From positions 1 to 11,492 of the forward strand of contig JBBHKE010002258.1 of NCBI GenBank assembly GCA_037447655.1: 11,492 bases of DNA, in the 5' to 3' direction. Below the pieces are notes generated by a model. That model did no database searches, was not told the DNA's origin, and saw only the letters and a program-made list of their open reading frames with translations. Positions 1-7,600 of the stretch are shown here, one piece after another (positions within the stretch are counted from its first letter, which is position 1; each line of letters starts with the position of its first letter). The DNA comes from Zygnema cylindricum (lineage: Eukaryota > Streptophyta > Zygnematophyceae > Zygnematales > Zygnemataceae). Position numbers and translations under genes: made by a program.

Positions 1-14
1 CAAAATAAAAAAAC

Positions 15-139
15 GCGAGGGATGGCGACAGCGAGAGTGAGAGCAAGAGGGAGAGGGAGAGCGAGAGTGAGAAGGAGAGAATGGAGGGTGAACAAGAGTG
101 AAAGTGAGAGTGAGAGCGAGAGCAAAAAGCGAAAAAGAT
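15..139. repeat. Purine-rich (GA)n-like simple repeat
   Basis: The top strand is almost all G and A, built from imperfect GAGAGN and GAGTGA units, with very few pyrimidines over about 125 bases. This is low-complexity sequence with no coding content. It forms a strand-asymmetric pair with the pyrimidine-rich block that starts near 165. Confidence 0.85.
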
Positions 140-164
140 AGCTAATAATTTCCCTTCATGAATT

Positions 165-254
165 CACCCACACTATCACCCCACTCCCCCTTCCCCTCAC
201 GCCACTCCCCCTTCCCCTCACGCTGTCGCTCTCTCGAGAAAGAGAGAGGGAGAT
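165..254. repeat. Pyrimidine-rich block with a 21-bp tandem duplication
   Basis: Bases 181-201 and 202-222 are two exact 21-bp copies of a C/T-rich unit starting CCACTCCCCC. They are followed by a (CT)n to (GA)n switch that contains the perfect palindrome TCTCGAGA at 232-239. This is simple sequence, not coding. Together with the upstream purine tract it gives mirrored strand asymmetry. Confidence 0.85.
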
Positions 255-602
255 GGCAAGGGAGTATAAGACCAATCAAGCATTATTCACGCGCAACGGT
301 AAAATAACAAAAATTAGACGCTGCATAAAAATCATTAATCAAGCATCAACTCAACGCTTTTGCTAATTTTTTTGTGTTGTAATTTATTATTAACTTTAAA
401 ATGAAAATTAAATATTTTGTGTTACAACTTTAGCTCTAAACTGATTCTAGTTTATTAAAAAAACGTTACTACCTGGAGGAAAGGAGTCGTTAATATTGGT
501 AAAAGCAGTAAATTAAGGTCCACTAGTTTGCGGAAAAGAGTAAAATTCAAAAAAAAGCGCAAAACTAAATCAATAAACAAACATTTAAACGATAAAAAAA
601 CA
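255..602. other. AT-rich stretch without a recognisable gene
   Basis: I see poly-A/poly-T runs and no reading frame resembling a known protein. The core of the Copia-A integrase should lie just upstream of 603, and I cannot detect it here. Either this stretch is unrelated flanking DNA or the element was truncated at about 610. Confidence 0.6.
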
Positions 603-617
603 AAGAATTCAAAAACA

Positions 618-1106
618 AATACTGAGCAAACTACGTATGAGAGGTGGACCGAAAGAAAACCGGATTTGTCTAGTTTGAGAGTGTTCAGAAGTTAAGTCTA
701 CAGTTTGGAGTCGGATAAGACAAAATGGAATTTTGAGGTAAGAGGGAAACCAAGATATCTTGTAGGATATGATAAGAGCACAAAAGGATATCGAATGTAT
801 GACTCGAAAAAGCAAGATATCATTTTGGTAAAAAACACAGTGGTGGTGAATGAAGTAAAGCCTATTGATCCATTCAAATATAACAAAGAAGTCAAAATTA
901 TATTTGAATCCGGTCAGTATTTTGAATTTGACTTTGGAAATGAAGAGAAGGAAGACGCGGAGAAGGAAAATTCTACAGATGCACCAAAGGAGAAGGACGA
1001 AAAGACAACATTTGAGGTAACACCACAATAGGAAAAGGAAACCGACGAGGAACTTGATCAAACACTCGAATTGGAAGATAGGGGAGATAAAAATCTTCCT
1101 AAGTGA
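618..1106 (+). pseudogene. Copia-A integrase C-terminal domain and acidic linker (broken)
   Basis: The frame whose codons start at multiples of three reads TYERWTERKPDLSSLRVF at about 633-686. This is the conserved segment following the copia integrase core (family form: P-x-E-x-W-x-x-x-KP-x-x-x-H-L-R-x-F-G). A TAA at 693-695 interrupts it. It resumes with YLVGYDKSTKGYRMYD and IILVKNTVVVNE, the SH3-like fold of copia integrases. A Glu/Lys-rich linker follows, with TAG at 1029-1031 and TGA at 1104-1106. The 108-codon open stretch at 705-1031 is only the part between stops; its TTG start is not a real initiation site. The domain would help integrase bind DNA. The family assignment is secure and the copy is dead. 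Confidence 0.88.
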
Positions 1107-1216
1107 CACCCGAGGATGCCTTGTATACCGACGTCAGATTTTGAAGGAGGAATAAGAAGTAGTAAACTGCTTCAAGAAAGACAAGTAACCAACTCACAAA
1201 GATGTCTCACCCAAAA

Positions 1217-2297
1217 GAACCTCAGACATACTTAGAGGCCATATATACCCCAAAAAGCTGCCGGTGGATCACTGCCATCAATGAAGAAATGGCCTCTATC
1301 ATGGAAGTCAATACATGAGAGCTAGTAGATTAACCACCGGACAAAAAACTGATTCGATGTAAGTGGGTTTCTAAGCTTAAACAAAACCCAGATAAAACCA
1401 TTGAAAGATAAAAAGCTAGGCTGGTTGCTAAAGCTTATACTCAGAAAGAAATGAAAGACTATAGAGAAACCTTTGCACCTGTAGTCAGATTTCCCTCTGA
1501 TTTCCCTCTCTCAGAATCCTCTTAAGTTTAGCCGCAGAAGAGGATATGGAAATACATCAAATGGATATTAAAACCGGATGAGGCAACCAAAATGATTCGT
1601 GGAAAGTGGAGAACAAAGCAAGGTATGCAAACCGATTAATTCGCTTTATGGCCGTAAGCAAGGCCCGCGACAATAGAACATAAAATTGGACGAATTTTGA
1701 CCGGTTTAGGATACATAAAAAAAAGTTCAGATCACTCCATTTATCTATTTGAGGATGAAAATTGAGTGATATTTATTGCTATTTATGTTGATAATATGTT
1801 AGTCTCAAGCAAGTCATTAGATAAGATTAATAAACATAAACAGGATCTGAGAAGTCAGTTTGACATGATAGGCATGGCGAAGCAAAATACATTTTGGTGA
1901 TTCAAATAGAGAGGGATAGAGGGAATATAATTATATGACTCACTGAAAAAGAAGCTATCCGCAATATGCTAGAAAAGTTTCAGATGGAAGAAGCACATCG
2001 GTGTACCACTCCCATTGATCTGAAAAAAGTATCAGAAGGGAGTGAAGAGGGAGGGATAATGATTTTGAATGATGAGATAGATGAGGAAGAAAAGAGGTTT
2101 ATGTAAGGAATTCCTTATTGGCAAACTGTCTGCGGTTTATTTTACTTTATGAACTGTACACGTCCGGACCGGATATAGCTGCAACTAAAGGTGTCCTCCG
2201 TAGATGTGTAAATGAAACCAAAAAAAGAGACAAGGAAGCAGCCAAAAGAGTGATGAGATATTTGGTGGGAACAAAAGGATTATTTGGTGGGAACTAG
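1217..2297 (+). pseudogene. Copia-A reverse transcriptase (RVT_2), frameshifted
   Basis: From 1217 the translation reads EPQTYLEAI, then INEEMASIMEVNT, CKWVSKLKQNPDKTIER, KARLVAKAYTQKE and ETFAPVVRF, all hallmark copia RT blocks. Stops lie at 1316-1318 (conserved Trp position), 1331-1333 and 1409-1411. An exact 11-bp tandem duplication at 1488-1509 moves the frame. The next frame gives LLSLAAEEDMEIHQMDIKT, and a third gives INSLYGRKQGPRQ followed by TAG at 1674-1676. The catalytic box at 1784-1801 reads YVDNML where the family has YVDD, so one metal-binding Asp is Asn. Later blocks (RSQFDM, LEKFQMEEAH, AAKRVMRYLVGTKGL) run to the end of RT. RNase H is absent. The element would have copied its RNA into DNA, but this copy is inactive. 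Confidence 0.92.
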
Positions 2298-2420
2298 CTA
2301 AGCCAAAAAAGAGCGATTGAGGAAAAAGGGTAAAGGGTAGGAAGAAAAGGGAAGGGGAAGAGGAAAGACACATAAAAAAAAAAAGTGTGAAGGGAAAGAG
2401 TGTCGGGGTAGGAGGATAGT
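2298..2420. repeat. Purine-rich tract with an A-run
   Basis: This is a long, nearly all-purine top strand with runs such as AAGGGAAGGGGAAGAGG and an A-run near 2374. It directly follows the end of recognisable Copia-A RT, so it may mark the truncation junction. It carries no coding signal. The reverse-strand reading across it is Phe/Leu/Pro-rich only because of the base composition. Confidence 0.75.
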
Positions 2421-2778
2421 GTGGCATTTTTGGGCCTCGCCTTGGTTGCAAGATTCTCATTTTTTGTGTTTTTTTGGCATTGTGTAATTTTAACGCTTAT
2501 TAATCAAACAACAATAAAACATAAAGTTGAAAAAAAAATAGTGCAAGTATACAAAGAACACATCATTTCATAAAAAACCAATAATATAAAAGAGAACGAA
2601 GATGGAGGGTAAAAATATAAAAGAATCAAATGAGGAGATCAAAATAAATCGGAAGAAATTAAAGTAAGAAGGTAAGATTGTCATTTCTAAACCTCCTAAA
2701 CTTTTCAGCTTTTAGATGTAGATTTTCCTATCCTCCTATTTCTGGCCAAACCCCCTTTACGCCTCCACGTCAATTTGG
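2421..2778. other. AT-rich junction between converging Copia remnants
   Basis: I recognise no gene here. An 11-bp perfect inverted repeat, TAGGAGGATAG at 2409-2419 and its complement at 2728-2738, brackets most of the stretch, but similarity does not extend beyond those 11 bases. The RT of Copia-B ends on the right side at about 2779. Confidence 0.5.
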
Positions 2779-2946
2779 TCAAAGCGTACAAAGCGTCGAG
2801 GTATTATTTGACATCAATGCTTTGTACTCTTGAGAAGCAGCAAGCCGCCACTTATCGGCATCCGGATGTTTCAAAGTGGCATTAAATGTTTGAAGATCTT
2901 CAACGTCGGCAAGGTTAGCATGAGCGAGTTTTCGCGAATCTACCAT
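2779..2946 (-). pseudogene. Copia-B reverse transcriptase, N-terminal fragment
   Basis: The minus-strand frame from 2946 to the TGA at 2779-2781 spans 55 codons. It contains DLQTFNATLKHPDADKWRLA followed by SQEYKALMSNNT. This matches the opening block of copia RT (EP-x-T-x-x-E-A-x-x-x-PD-x-x-x-W-x-x-A-x-x-x-E-x-x-A-L-x-x-N-x-T-W). The conserved Trp after NNT is lost. A local duplication of ACAAAGCGT-like sequence near 2784-2800 coincides with loss of frame. Nothing of the RT palm follows, so the element is truncated here. Confidence 0.8.
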
Positions 2947-3429
2947 GTTGGTTAAATAATACGCGTACTTTTTCGTACAGCAACTTGCTCGTTAAGAGGC
3001 GTTAACGGCGTAACAAAGACCGAATTGCAAACCTATCTGGGTGGCGACTACTTGTCCGCAACAACATTTGAAACATTTGTCGTGTCAAGGACCGTTTCAA
3101 GATATGTCAGTTTAGCACCAAATATGTATTTGTCATTTCAATGACTATAGAGTCACTCCTCGTGATCTTTAACAAATGTGGGACACCGCCGAAAATTTCG
3201 GATTGTACCTGTCGTGATGAATTTCCGCAATTTTCTAGACTTAACAAATCAGAAAGTGGACATACACTTTGTGAAATTGGGGAAATGTGAGGTATTAAAG
3301 GGGGCATAGAATGGGTAGGTGTTAAAAGGAGCGTAGGCAAGATAGTAACAAAATTACTAGGGATAATTTCATAAGGAGGGAATAAGATGGGTAAAAGAGT
3401 GAATGGTAAATGAGAAACAAGCATCCGTA
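2947..3429 (-). pseudogene. Copia-B integrase-RT linker region (degenerate)
   Basis: Between integrase and RT, the minus strand carries a proline-rich spacer (about 3230-3420, with stretches such as PTHSMPPLIPHISPIS). Near 2955-2978 it has VRKSTRII, which resembles the basic R-x-S-x-R-x-x-x-PP motif that copia polyproteins place just before RT. Several frames are needed and stops are frequent. Function is not expected; the segment mainly shows that integrase and RT belong to one element. Confidence 0.55.
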
Positions 3430-4016
3430 AGAGAGGAGTTTCACAAAAAATAACGTCACGTGTGGTAATAATTCGGCGTGAAGAGGGACATCAAATACAA
3501 TATGCTTGTGAATTAGAGGAATATCCCACAAAAAATTTGCGCATCGCACGAGCACTTAATTTGCCAATTGAAAGCGGTATGACTTTATAGTTTGCTTTGC
3601 ACCCTAAAATACGGAGGTGAGATACATTGGGTTTAGTACCATGCCATGCTTCAGGAAGGGTTTTGTTAGAAAGAGAGGAGTGGGAGAACGATTCCAAAAA
3701 TAAGAGGATGTGAATAATGCTTCCGCCCAAAAATAAAATGGTAAAGAAAATAACTAGAGGAGAGAGCAAGCCATATCAATGAGAGTGCGATTTAGGAGTT
3801 CAGCATCACCATTTTTTTGCGCAGTATGAGGTGAAGTTTTGTGGTAAAAAATGTCATGCGATAGTAAAAACTCTAAAAAAAAATTAGAGACAAACTCCCC
3901 CCCAATATCAATGCGTATGGTTTTTATGCGAGATGATAAGTGATTTTGATTTCCGATGCCACTTGTGAATGACCGAGAACATCTAAGTGGATCAGCTGCA
4001 AAACTTTTTCCGATAT
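3430..4016 (-). pseudogene. Copia-B integrase (core and C-terminal domain), broken
   Basis: On the minus strand, the first catalytic Asp is in IHLDVLG (codon 3981-3983) and the second in RIDIGGEFVS (codon 3907-3909). The Glu is in GDAELLNRTL (codon 3799-3801), which is 36 codons after the second Asp and gives the canonical D-35-E spacing. FYFWAEA and the SH3-like segment KPNVSHLRILGCKANYK to FFVGYSSNSQAYCI follow (about 3495-3655), then RRIITTRDVIF. Only about 74 bases separate the first two Asp codons, well short of the roughly 60 residues usual in the family, and they lie in different frames. An internal deletion therefore removed part of the core. All three catalytic residues survive, but the copy is non-functional. 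Confidence 0.87.
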
Positions 4017-4330
4017 GTGTTCAGATTCCGGTGGAAATGGTAATCTGTCAATCTTGCCTAAGGAACATTCATCACATGTTTTCACAAGGTGAGATGTAAG
4101 AGAAACACCATCAACTTTTTTTGCATTCACCGTTTCATTAGACTATTATAATTAGTATTTCCTAACCTTTTGTGTTATAACTCGTTTTTATATGGAACAC
4201 TTAAATAGAGAACATCATTTTCTTTGCATTCAGCCATTATCCATTCTATACATTTTGCTTGCATCCTTAGTGTCTGTCACTTCAACCTTGCCTAGCTTGC
4301 TGACAACCATTTTTCCTGCTTTGAGGACTA
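3924..4330 (-). pseudogene. Copia-B pre-integrase zinc finger region
   Basis: Minus-strand 4130-3924 reads DGVSLTSHLVKTCDECSLGK, with the CxxC half of the GAG_pre-integrase/HHCC zinc-binding segment, then RLPFPPESEHISEKVLQLIH leading into the integrase core. The His pair that should precede it is not visible. The stretch 4131-4330, which would hold it, has several stops and only weak matches (for example VTDTKDASKMYRM). In intact elements this finger stabilises integrase on the cDNA ends. Confidence 0.75.
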
Positions 4331-4722
4331 CTTCAAAGCCCTAACTTTCTTCAAAAGACGTAGAAAAGAGATTCTTTTTGAAATGTGGTACATACAACAC
4401 ATTGTGAAGAGGTTTTTGTACAGATTTACCCCCCACATCTATTATTAAAGATGCATCACCCTCAGCAGGAGTTTGAACACTCATAGCAAATTCATAGCAG
4501 ATATGCTTGGAGGAGTCAGTTTGAGACTTGAATAAATGGCGTTGTTCCAACACATGTGGGCCAATACTTTGGTGTCCATTATCCATCTAACGTCTTTTAG
4601 ACCCTTTATGAGTGCCCCCATACCAAATAAATATGCCTCTTCTTGGTCAACGAAGCTCAAGGAATCATCCTCATCAGGAGCAAAAGCTAAAAAAAAAACT
4701 TTCGCGTGATGGATTACCAAAA
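4331..4722 (-). pseudogene. Copia-B aspartic protease region (active site lost)
   Basis: The minus-strand frame 4720-4481 gives RWIMDTKVLAHMCWNNAIYSS. The family form is W-x-x-D-(S/T)-G-A-(S/T)-x-H, so the catalytic D-S/T-G-A is damaged to DTKV. A second frame (4586-4341) continues the same protein as VQTPAEGDASLIIDVGGK and then QKPLHNVLYVPHFKKNLFS, the LxNVLYVPxLxxNLLS hallmark just after protease. The overlap of the two frames near 4500-4590 marks a frameshift. This protease would cleave the Gag-Pol polyprotein; here it cannot. Confidence 0.85.
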
Positions 4723-4749
4723 AAAACCCTTTTAATATGGACTTTGTAG

Positions 4750-4998
4750 CTAGTTTGGCCTGTAAACAATTGTCTCAATAGCCTTTTTTAGCTTTGCGCA
4801 ATACTTATATCCATGTCCCTTTTCAGTACAATAAAAACAAGTAGTAGTAAACTGCTTATTTGGCCTGTTATTAAACTGATTAAACTGATTATGATTTTGG
4901 TTAAACGAATTCCTCTCCTGCTTAGGCTGATTTTGTTTTTGATTAAGTTGTGCTCTTTTCTCAAATTCAGTGCTTAAGGCTTCTACATATCTCTCCAT
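4750..4998 (-). pseudogene. Copia-B gag C-terminus with CCHC zinc knuckle
   Basis: The 82-codon minus-strand frame starting at 4998 has an Asn/Gln-rich middle (repeats around NQFNQF) followed by CFYCTEKGHGYKYC. That is an exact C-x2-C-x4-H-x4-C zinc knuckle. Such knuckles at the end of gag bind the element's RNA for packaging. Gag continues from the upstream UBN2 segment in a different frame, and protease follows with a short gap, the normal copia order. Confidence 0.88.
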
Positions 4999-5069
4999 TA
5001 AGTATTTTAGTAGTAGATTATTTTTCCAATATATGATTATATGCTAATTGAAATGACGTGCTAGCCTTA

Positions 5070-5615
5070 TCATGGCTTTTTAGTATTACAGACACGCCTT
5101 TCTTTCATATTACTCGGATGGCCGCTGATAAGTAAAGCTCCTTGTTGGAACTGTGGAAATGAGCCTCCACCATAAGAATGTGCATCAATGAATGCATGAA
5201 AATTATCGAAATACTCAACCATACTTTCTCCCGATTATTTGTAGTCCCATATTTTTCTATCCACTAAAAGCTCCTCTTGGAAATTAGATTTCTCAAATGC
5301 AAATTTCAGGGAAGTCAAGATCTCGCGTGCCTTTTTTATTTTCAGCCAATACAGGACTAAGTTTCTTGAGATGCAGAGAATGAGATTGTTCCGAGCCATT
5401 AAGTTTTTATTTGCCCATCTTGGATCTGTCTCATCTAGGGAGCCATCCAACACCCCTAATATAGCAGCAATTTCAAAAGATAATTAAACTATCGCCGCCC
5501 AATAAGCATACTTTCGGTCATTGAAGATGGGAATTCTTGACACAAGGCCCATAAGTTAGTGTTCTACAACCACAATTGCAAGACGAGACCCAGCAGTAGT
5601 ACTGGAAGTAGACAT
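5070..5615 (-). pseudogene. Copia-B gag N-terminal/UBN2 region (stops in frame)
   Basis: An ATG at 5615 (minus strand) opens MSTSSTTAG, and RIPIF follows. After in-frame stops it continues LDGSLDETDPRWANKN, LILCISRNL, WLKIKKAREI and, past a TAA at 5235-5237, ESMVEYFDNFHAFIDAHSY. This is the UBN2-type gag of plant-style copia elements. The start is chosen because the opening residues and the bases around the ATG match those of the Copia-C gag at 9698. Gag would form virus-like particles; at least three stops make this copy dead. Confidence 0.85.
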
Positions 5616-6138
5616 CAATTGAGCAAAAGCTATAAAGTACCTTCATCGATAACCAACTTTCAGGAAGCACGGAAAGTGAAAGAAATGTCTTATATGGTTC
5701 AAATTCAGCACAACAATTCAAAACACATTTGAATGTCAATTCCCAAAATTGCACCTCAATTAAACAAGTCAACCATAAGACATAGTCTCTGCAAGTTTTT
5801 AAAAAACTCCCTTAGATCAATATAATCCCAAGACGTAATTGATGAATTTGACTAAGTCCTAAACTTTATGCTCACACTGTGTATCTACTTATCTACATTA
5901 ATTTAGGTGTTTGTATTTTTTCTATGCTACAACAAAGTATTCAAACAGTACTTCACTGTATCGTGAGTACTTCCAACAACCCTAATTGCTACTTTCCAAA
6001 AACTTAACAGTGCGACATTATTTTATAATAAGCTAAAGTACAAAATCATGTTTCCCACAAATTTACAAATAGAAGACTGTACAACACATGTCTCAAGTGT
6101 CTGGTCAACATTGGTCACTAAAGTCCAGCCGAGTGTGG
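5616..6138. other. Upstream flank of Copia-B, no gene recognised
   Basis: This should hold the leader and 5' LTR of Copia-B, read on the minus strand. The roughly 20 bases next to the gag ATG resemble the Copia-C leader (both have ATAGCTT a short way before ATGTCTACTTC). Beyond that I see neither an initiator-tRNA primer-binding site nor matching LTR ends. The remainder is AT-rich with no coding content. Confidence 0.5.
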
Positions 6139-6164
6139 TACACCGTCGATCGCATTTAGTGTAT
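6139..6164 (+). repeat. Left terminal inverted repeat of the MITE
   Basis: This is a 26-base arm, TA then CACCGTCGATCGCATT and onward. It is an exact reverse complement of 6701-6726. It contains the palindrome CGATCG and ends in the TTAGTGTA motif that recurs inside the element. Confidence 0.9.
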
Positions 6165-6700
6165 AGAAATTATTAGTGTGTAGAATAATTTAGTGTCATG
6201 TACACTAATTTTGACTTAGAAAAATTTCGAAAAAAAAGTTATACACTAATTTTTCAACGTACGCCAATATGGGTACAGCTGATTTGTCGAGAGGATATCT
6301 ACGTTAATATAGGTAAAAGTACAGATTCTGACAATTCGTACACTGTCGCATACTTTCACTCTAATTAATTCCTAACTCTAATTTCAGTTTTTTAGGGTGT
6401 AGACAATACGCGACAAACAAATGTACACTAAAACAGGTACAAATATGAAATTCTTTAATTCACAGGGCAGTTTTTCGTGCGATAGCAGAGATTTTATTAA
6501 AATATCCGTACTAGTATGATAAAAAAGTACATTTTTATACGAACCGACATGTTCCGTATTCCACACTAATAAAAATATACATAAATTAAAATGGTGTACA
6601 CTAATTGTTCATCTCGTAATTAGGGTACAGGAAAAATTAGTATCCTTTACCCTATTTTAGGTAAAACCCTCAAAATTTAGGGGCGCCGAATTAGTGTTCA

Positions 6701-6726
6701 ATACACTAAATGCGATCGACGGTGTA
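6701..6726 (-). repeat. Right terminal inverted repeat of the MITE
   Basis: This is the exact reverse complement of 6139-6164. Similarity stops abruptly inside the arm, so the 26 bases appear to be the whole repeat. Confidence 0.9.
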
Positions 6727-7021
6727 GTGCAGCATGAAGCACCTGAGTGCGTACAAGTGTGCTTTGTCACTTGTGGTCCCTCGCGAATTTCATCCGTCAA
6801 CGTGATCCAAATAAGCCGTCACCATGCGATACAGTACCATATTTTTCCTAAACATGTGGTCCAGACTCCTTTCGTTTGATTTTGGTAATCCGCTTGTTAG
6901 AAGTATGACTCGTTTGAGTGGTCGTCGGCACTTTTCCATAAAACCTGCTATTCCTCCCCTTGTTCACACGTGTTCTTGTAGACGTACATTACACTTTATG
7001 TTCTTTTGCTACTGTAACACC
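6727..7021. other. Unassigned stretch between the MITE and the pogo-like fragment
   Basis: Open frames exist on both strands but none resembles a protein family I can name. A minus-strand reading (about 6800-6960) is partly open and rich in Lys and Arg. It could be a decayed continuation of the transposase-like fragment that ends near 7022, but I cannot support that with a motif. Confidence 0.35.
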
Positions 7022-7159
7022 ATTAAAGGTAAGTATATCAACATCTTCTTCACAAAATTTTCTAAGTCCTAAATCTCCCCTTTCAATTCTATTCACTAAA
7101 CTAAAGATTTCATATTTCAACAGTAGCTGCTTATGATGGCGCATGATTTTTTGTGACAT
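7022..7159 (-). pseudogene. Possible CENP-B/pogo-type N-terminal helix-turn-helix fragment
   Basis: The minus strand from ATG 7159 reads MSQKIMRHHKQLLLKYEIFS, then LVNRIERGDLGLRKFCEE. The spacing K-Y-E-I ... R-I-E-R-G-(D/E) ... LRK-x-x-EE resembles the first DNA-binding helix-turn-helix of CENP-B, Tigger and pogo transposases. The frame is open further on both sides (6989-7360), but that sequence has no family match that I can see. No catalytic DDE domain is visible. This is a pattern judgement and could be chance. If right, it is a pogo/Tigger relic next to a TA-flanked MITE. Confidence 0.35.
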
Positions 7160-7497
7160 TGTAGCCTTACTGCCTTCCAGCTTGTGCCCTTTCACGGTTG
7201 AAAAAAAATGCCTTTTGCCTTTGCGTCTCTTGTCTGATCGACATGAAATGGCATCAAAATCTTGAGACCCCTGGCGAAATAAAATCTTTTTGAGGCGCAA
7301 ACAAACAAAACTTAAAAAGTTGTGTACTTTGCCTCGTCGTATTTGAACACAAACGGACAAAATATATCGAATAGTGTACCTTTTGTCGTCGATTGAATTC
7401 GTTTGAATTTTTTGTAAATGTTTTTACACTTGCCAATACATGTTCTTATTTGTTTTTCAAAAATGCTTTGTTTTAGTCACACGTTTGTTTTTTAAAG

Positions 7498-7600
7498 AAA
7501 AGTTTGAAGATGATGTTTTTTGGCGTGGTAGTGGGTCGAATAACACAAGACTACAACATGTAGAACATCCTAAATTGGATGATGATGCGTAATGTACTTT
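7498..7600 (+). pseudogene. Possible second CENP-B/pogo-type HTH fragment
   Basis: The plus strand reads FEDDVFWRGSGSNNTRLQHV then EHPKLDDDA and a stop at about 7590-7592. CENP-B/pogo proteins have a comparable basic stretch followed by an (acidic/aromatic)-x-x-L-(D/E)-(D/E)-A-L-x-x-W-F segment starting the second DNA-binding domain. The segment lies just before the gypsy RT begins, so it could be the disrupted target of that insertion. Its strand is opposite to the 7022-7159 fragment. Weak evidence. Confidence 0.3.

Larger units (their letters stand above)
603..2297 (+). mobile_element. Copia-A: truncated Ty1/copia retrotransposon remnant
   Basis: This stretch encodes, in order, the integrase C-terminal region, an acidic linker and most of a Ty1/copia-type reverse transcriptase (RVT_2). 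Integrase before RT is the diagnostic Ty1/copia order. Gag, protease, integrase core, complete RNase H and both LTRs are missing or unrecognisable. The reading frame changes at least three times and contains many stops, so the copy cannot encode a functional polyprotein. It converges on the oppositely oriented Copia-B remnant. The two overlap in RT domain content but differ in sequence, so they are separate insertions and not two halves of one element. Confidence 0.9.
2779..5615 (-). mobile_element. Copia-B: long degenerate Ty1/copia remnant
   Basis: Read on the minus strand from 5615 downward, the order is gag (UBN2-like), CCHC zinc knuckle, aspartic protease region, pre-integrase CxxC finger, integrase core with D, D and E, integrase C-terminal SH3-like fold, proline-rich linker, and the N-terminal part of RT. 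This is the complete Ty1/copia order, cut off early in RT. Every domain has stops or frameshifts. I could not identify LTRs: the sequence above 5615 shows no convincing primer-binding site, and the RT end runs into AT-rich DNA. Its gag is clearly related to the isolated gag of Copia-C at 9698-10000. Confidence 0.9.
6139..6726. mobile_element. MITE-like nonautonomous DNA element with TA flanks (Tc1/mariner-like)
   Basis: Bases 6139-6164 and 6701-6726 are perfect 26-base inverted copies beginning TACACCGTCGATCGCATT. Treating the outer TA as the target duplication leaves a 584-bp element (6141-6724) with 24-bp terminal inverted repeats starting CACCGTCG. The interior has no transposase and is AT-rich, with many TACACTAA(T) motifs in both orientations. 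TA duplication with short perfect inverted repeats fits a Tc1/mariner-type MITE. A CACTA-type element is less likely because the three bases outside the ends do not match (GTA against TAG). Perfect ends suggest a relatively recent insertion. Confidence 0.82.

Noticed and set aside
609-1109. Minus-strand 166-codon open frame opposite the Copia-A integrase
   Set aside because: It is a Phe/Leu/Cys-rich antisense shadow of a plus-strand frame that has clear copia motifs.
169-2424. Inverted CACACTATC / GATAGTGTG pair flanking Copia-A
   Set aside because: Only about nine bases match exactly in simple-sequence surroundings; likely chance.
2185-2460. Minus-strand 91-codon open frame
   Set aside because: It is a translation of the complement of a purine tract (Phe/Leu/Pro/Ser runs); no family resemblance.
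281-2515. Direct repeat (ATTAATCAA-type sequence) on both sides of Copia-A as possible LTRs
   Set aside because: Matches are short and AT-rich, without TG/CA ends or collinear extension.
2409-2738. MITE bounded by the 11-bp inverted repeat TAGGAGGATAG
   Set aside because: The repeat is short, similarity ends at 11 bases, and no target duplication is visible outside it.
7024-7034. GTAAGT splice donor on the plus strand
   Set aside because: A perfect consensus hexamer, but no plus-strand exon precedes it; a single short match is expected by chance.
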